DNA of 41,554 bases from Fidelibacterota bacterium (GTDB taxonomy: Bacteria > Fidelibacterota > Marinisomatia > Marinisomatales > TCS55): the NCBI GenBank assembly GCA_030746535.1, contig JASLML010000009.1, positions 1 to 41,554 of the forward strand, in the 5' to 3' direction. The notes below the pieces were generated by a model. The model did no database searches, was not told the origin of the DNA, and saw only the letters and a list, made by a program, of their open reading frames with translations. Every line of letters begins with the position of its first letter. Position 1 is the first letter of the stretch. The position numbers and the translations under genes were made by a program. Shown here piece by piece: positions 41,377-41,554 of the stretch.

Positions 41377-41554
41377 TTAGAATGTCCATGAAAAAGATAG
41401 ATCATAAACCACTCCCCATAAGAAAAACAATGCCAATGGGATCGGTAAAAAAAGCAGCCGACGCAATGTTTTGGTCTCATATTTCAAATGCATATAGACC
41501 ATTGCAACTAACATCATTTTGGTCACGGTAATAGCTAACAGCAATCCCACAAGA
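41377..41554 (-). CDS. Second cytochrome oxidase subunit IV-like protein (partial, N-terminus beyond the window)
   Basis: The minus strand is open from the right edge to TAA at 41377-41379, giving 58 C-terminal residues: LLAITVTKMMLVAMVYMHLKYE, then LLFLPIPLALFFLWGVVYDLSF. The K...VYMHLKYE pattern is that of prokaryotic COX4-like subunits. It is distinct from the copy at 37965-38270. It suggests that further respiratory genes lie to the right of the window. Confidence 0.75.
   Translation of the reverse strand, partial: LVGLLLAITVTKMMLVAMVYMHLKYETKTLRRLLFLPIPLALFFLWGVVYDLSFSWTF

Overview
The window looks like a piece of chromosome from an aerobic, Gram-negative bacterium of the Bacteroidota / Marinimicrobia (FCB) neighbourhood. 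The pointers are a TonB-dependent receptor with an N-terminal carboxypeptidase-regulatory-like repeat, a NagB-LmbE fusion, a DUF1460 amidase-like protein, a GH3 / serine hydrolase fusion lipoprotein, and an aa3-type cytochrome oxidase operon with CtaA, CtaB, SCO and DUF420 assembly factors. This placement is inferred from gene content; no rRNA, tRNA, CRISPR, insertion sequence or phage gene was seen. Coding density is very high, many genes overlap by 1 to 4 bases, and no gene-free stretch exceeds 300 bases.

Region 1 (1-16541) looks like a cell-wall / amino-sugar salvage island. A truncated TonB-dependent receptor (minus, open at the left edge) diverges from a NagB-LmbE fusion. A minus-strand trio follows: esterase, GH3 / beta-lactamase-like lipoprotein, DUF1460 cysteine amidase-like protein. 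A plus-strand chain starts at 8653: NagZ-like GH3, BadF/ROK-like sugar kinase, SpoIID-domain protein, sodium:solute symporter, NagX-like transmembrane acetyltransferase, PqqB/PhnP-like metallo-hydrolase and short-chain dehydrogenase. The set would plausibly cut peptidoglycan fragments outside the inner membrane, import them and process GlcNAc/MurNAc sugars inside.

Region 2 (16549-28387, all minus) reads from right to left: GAF/HD-GYP signalling protein, SLC13-type transporter with two RCK_C domains, MATE exporter, pterin carbinolamine dehydratase, a full LivHMKGF ABC importer and a long-chain acyl-CoA synthetase coupled to it. The importer plus CoA ligase suggests uptake and activation of a carboxylic acid, although the Liv family is usually annotated for branched-chain amino acids.

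Region 3 (28505-33073, plus) is one 1522-residue protein: an acyl-adenylate ligase at the N-terminus, about 780 unrecognised residues, and a GNAT acetyltransferase at the C-terminus. It diverges from the HD-GYP gene and is the least familiar element in the window.

Region 4 (33070-41554, all minus) is a respiratory locus. From right to left: a partial subunit-IV-like gene, a 59-residue CxxC membrane protein, an Rrf2 regulator with three cysteines, then coxA, coxC, subunit IV, two small membrane proteins, coxB, ctaA, ctaB, SCO, DUF420 and an O-methyltransferase. A perfect 8-3-8 palindrome sits in the spacer of a candidate promoter between rrf2 and coxA. CoxA lacks the usual K-channel lysine and may start at an ATC codon.
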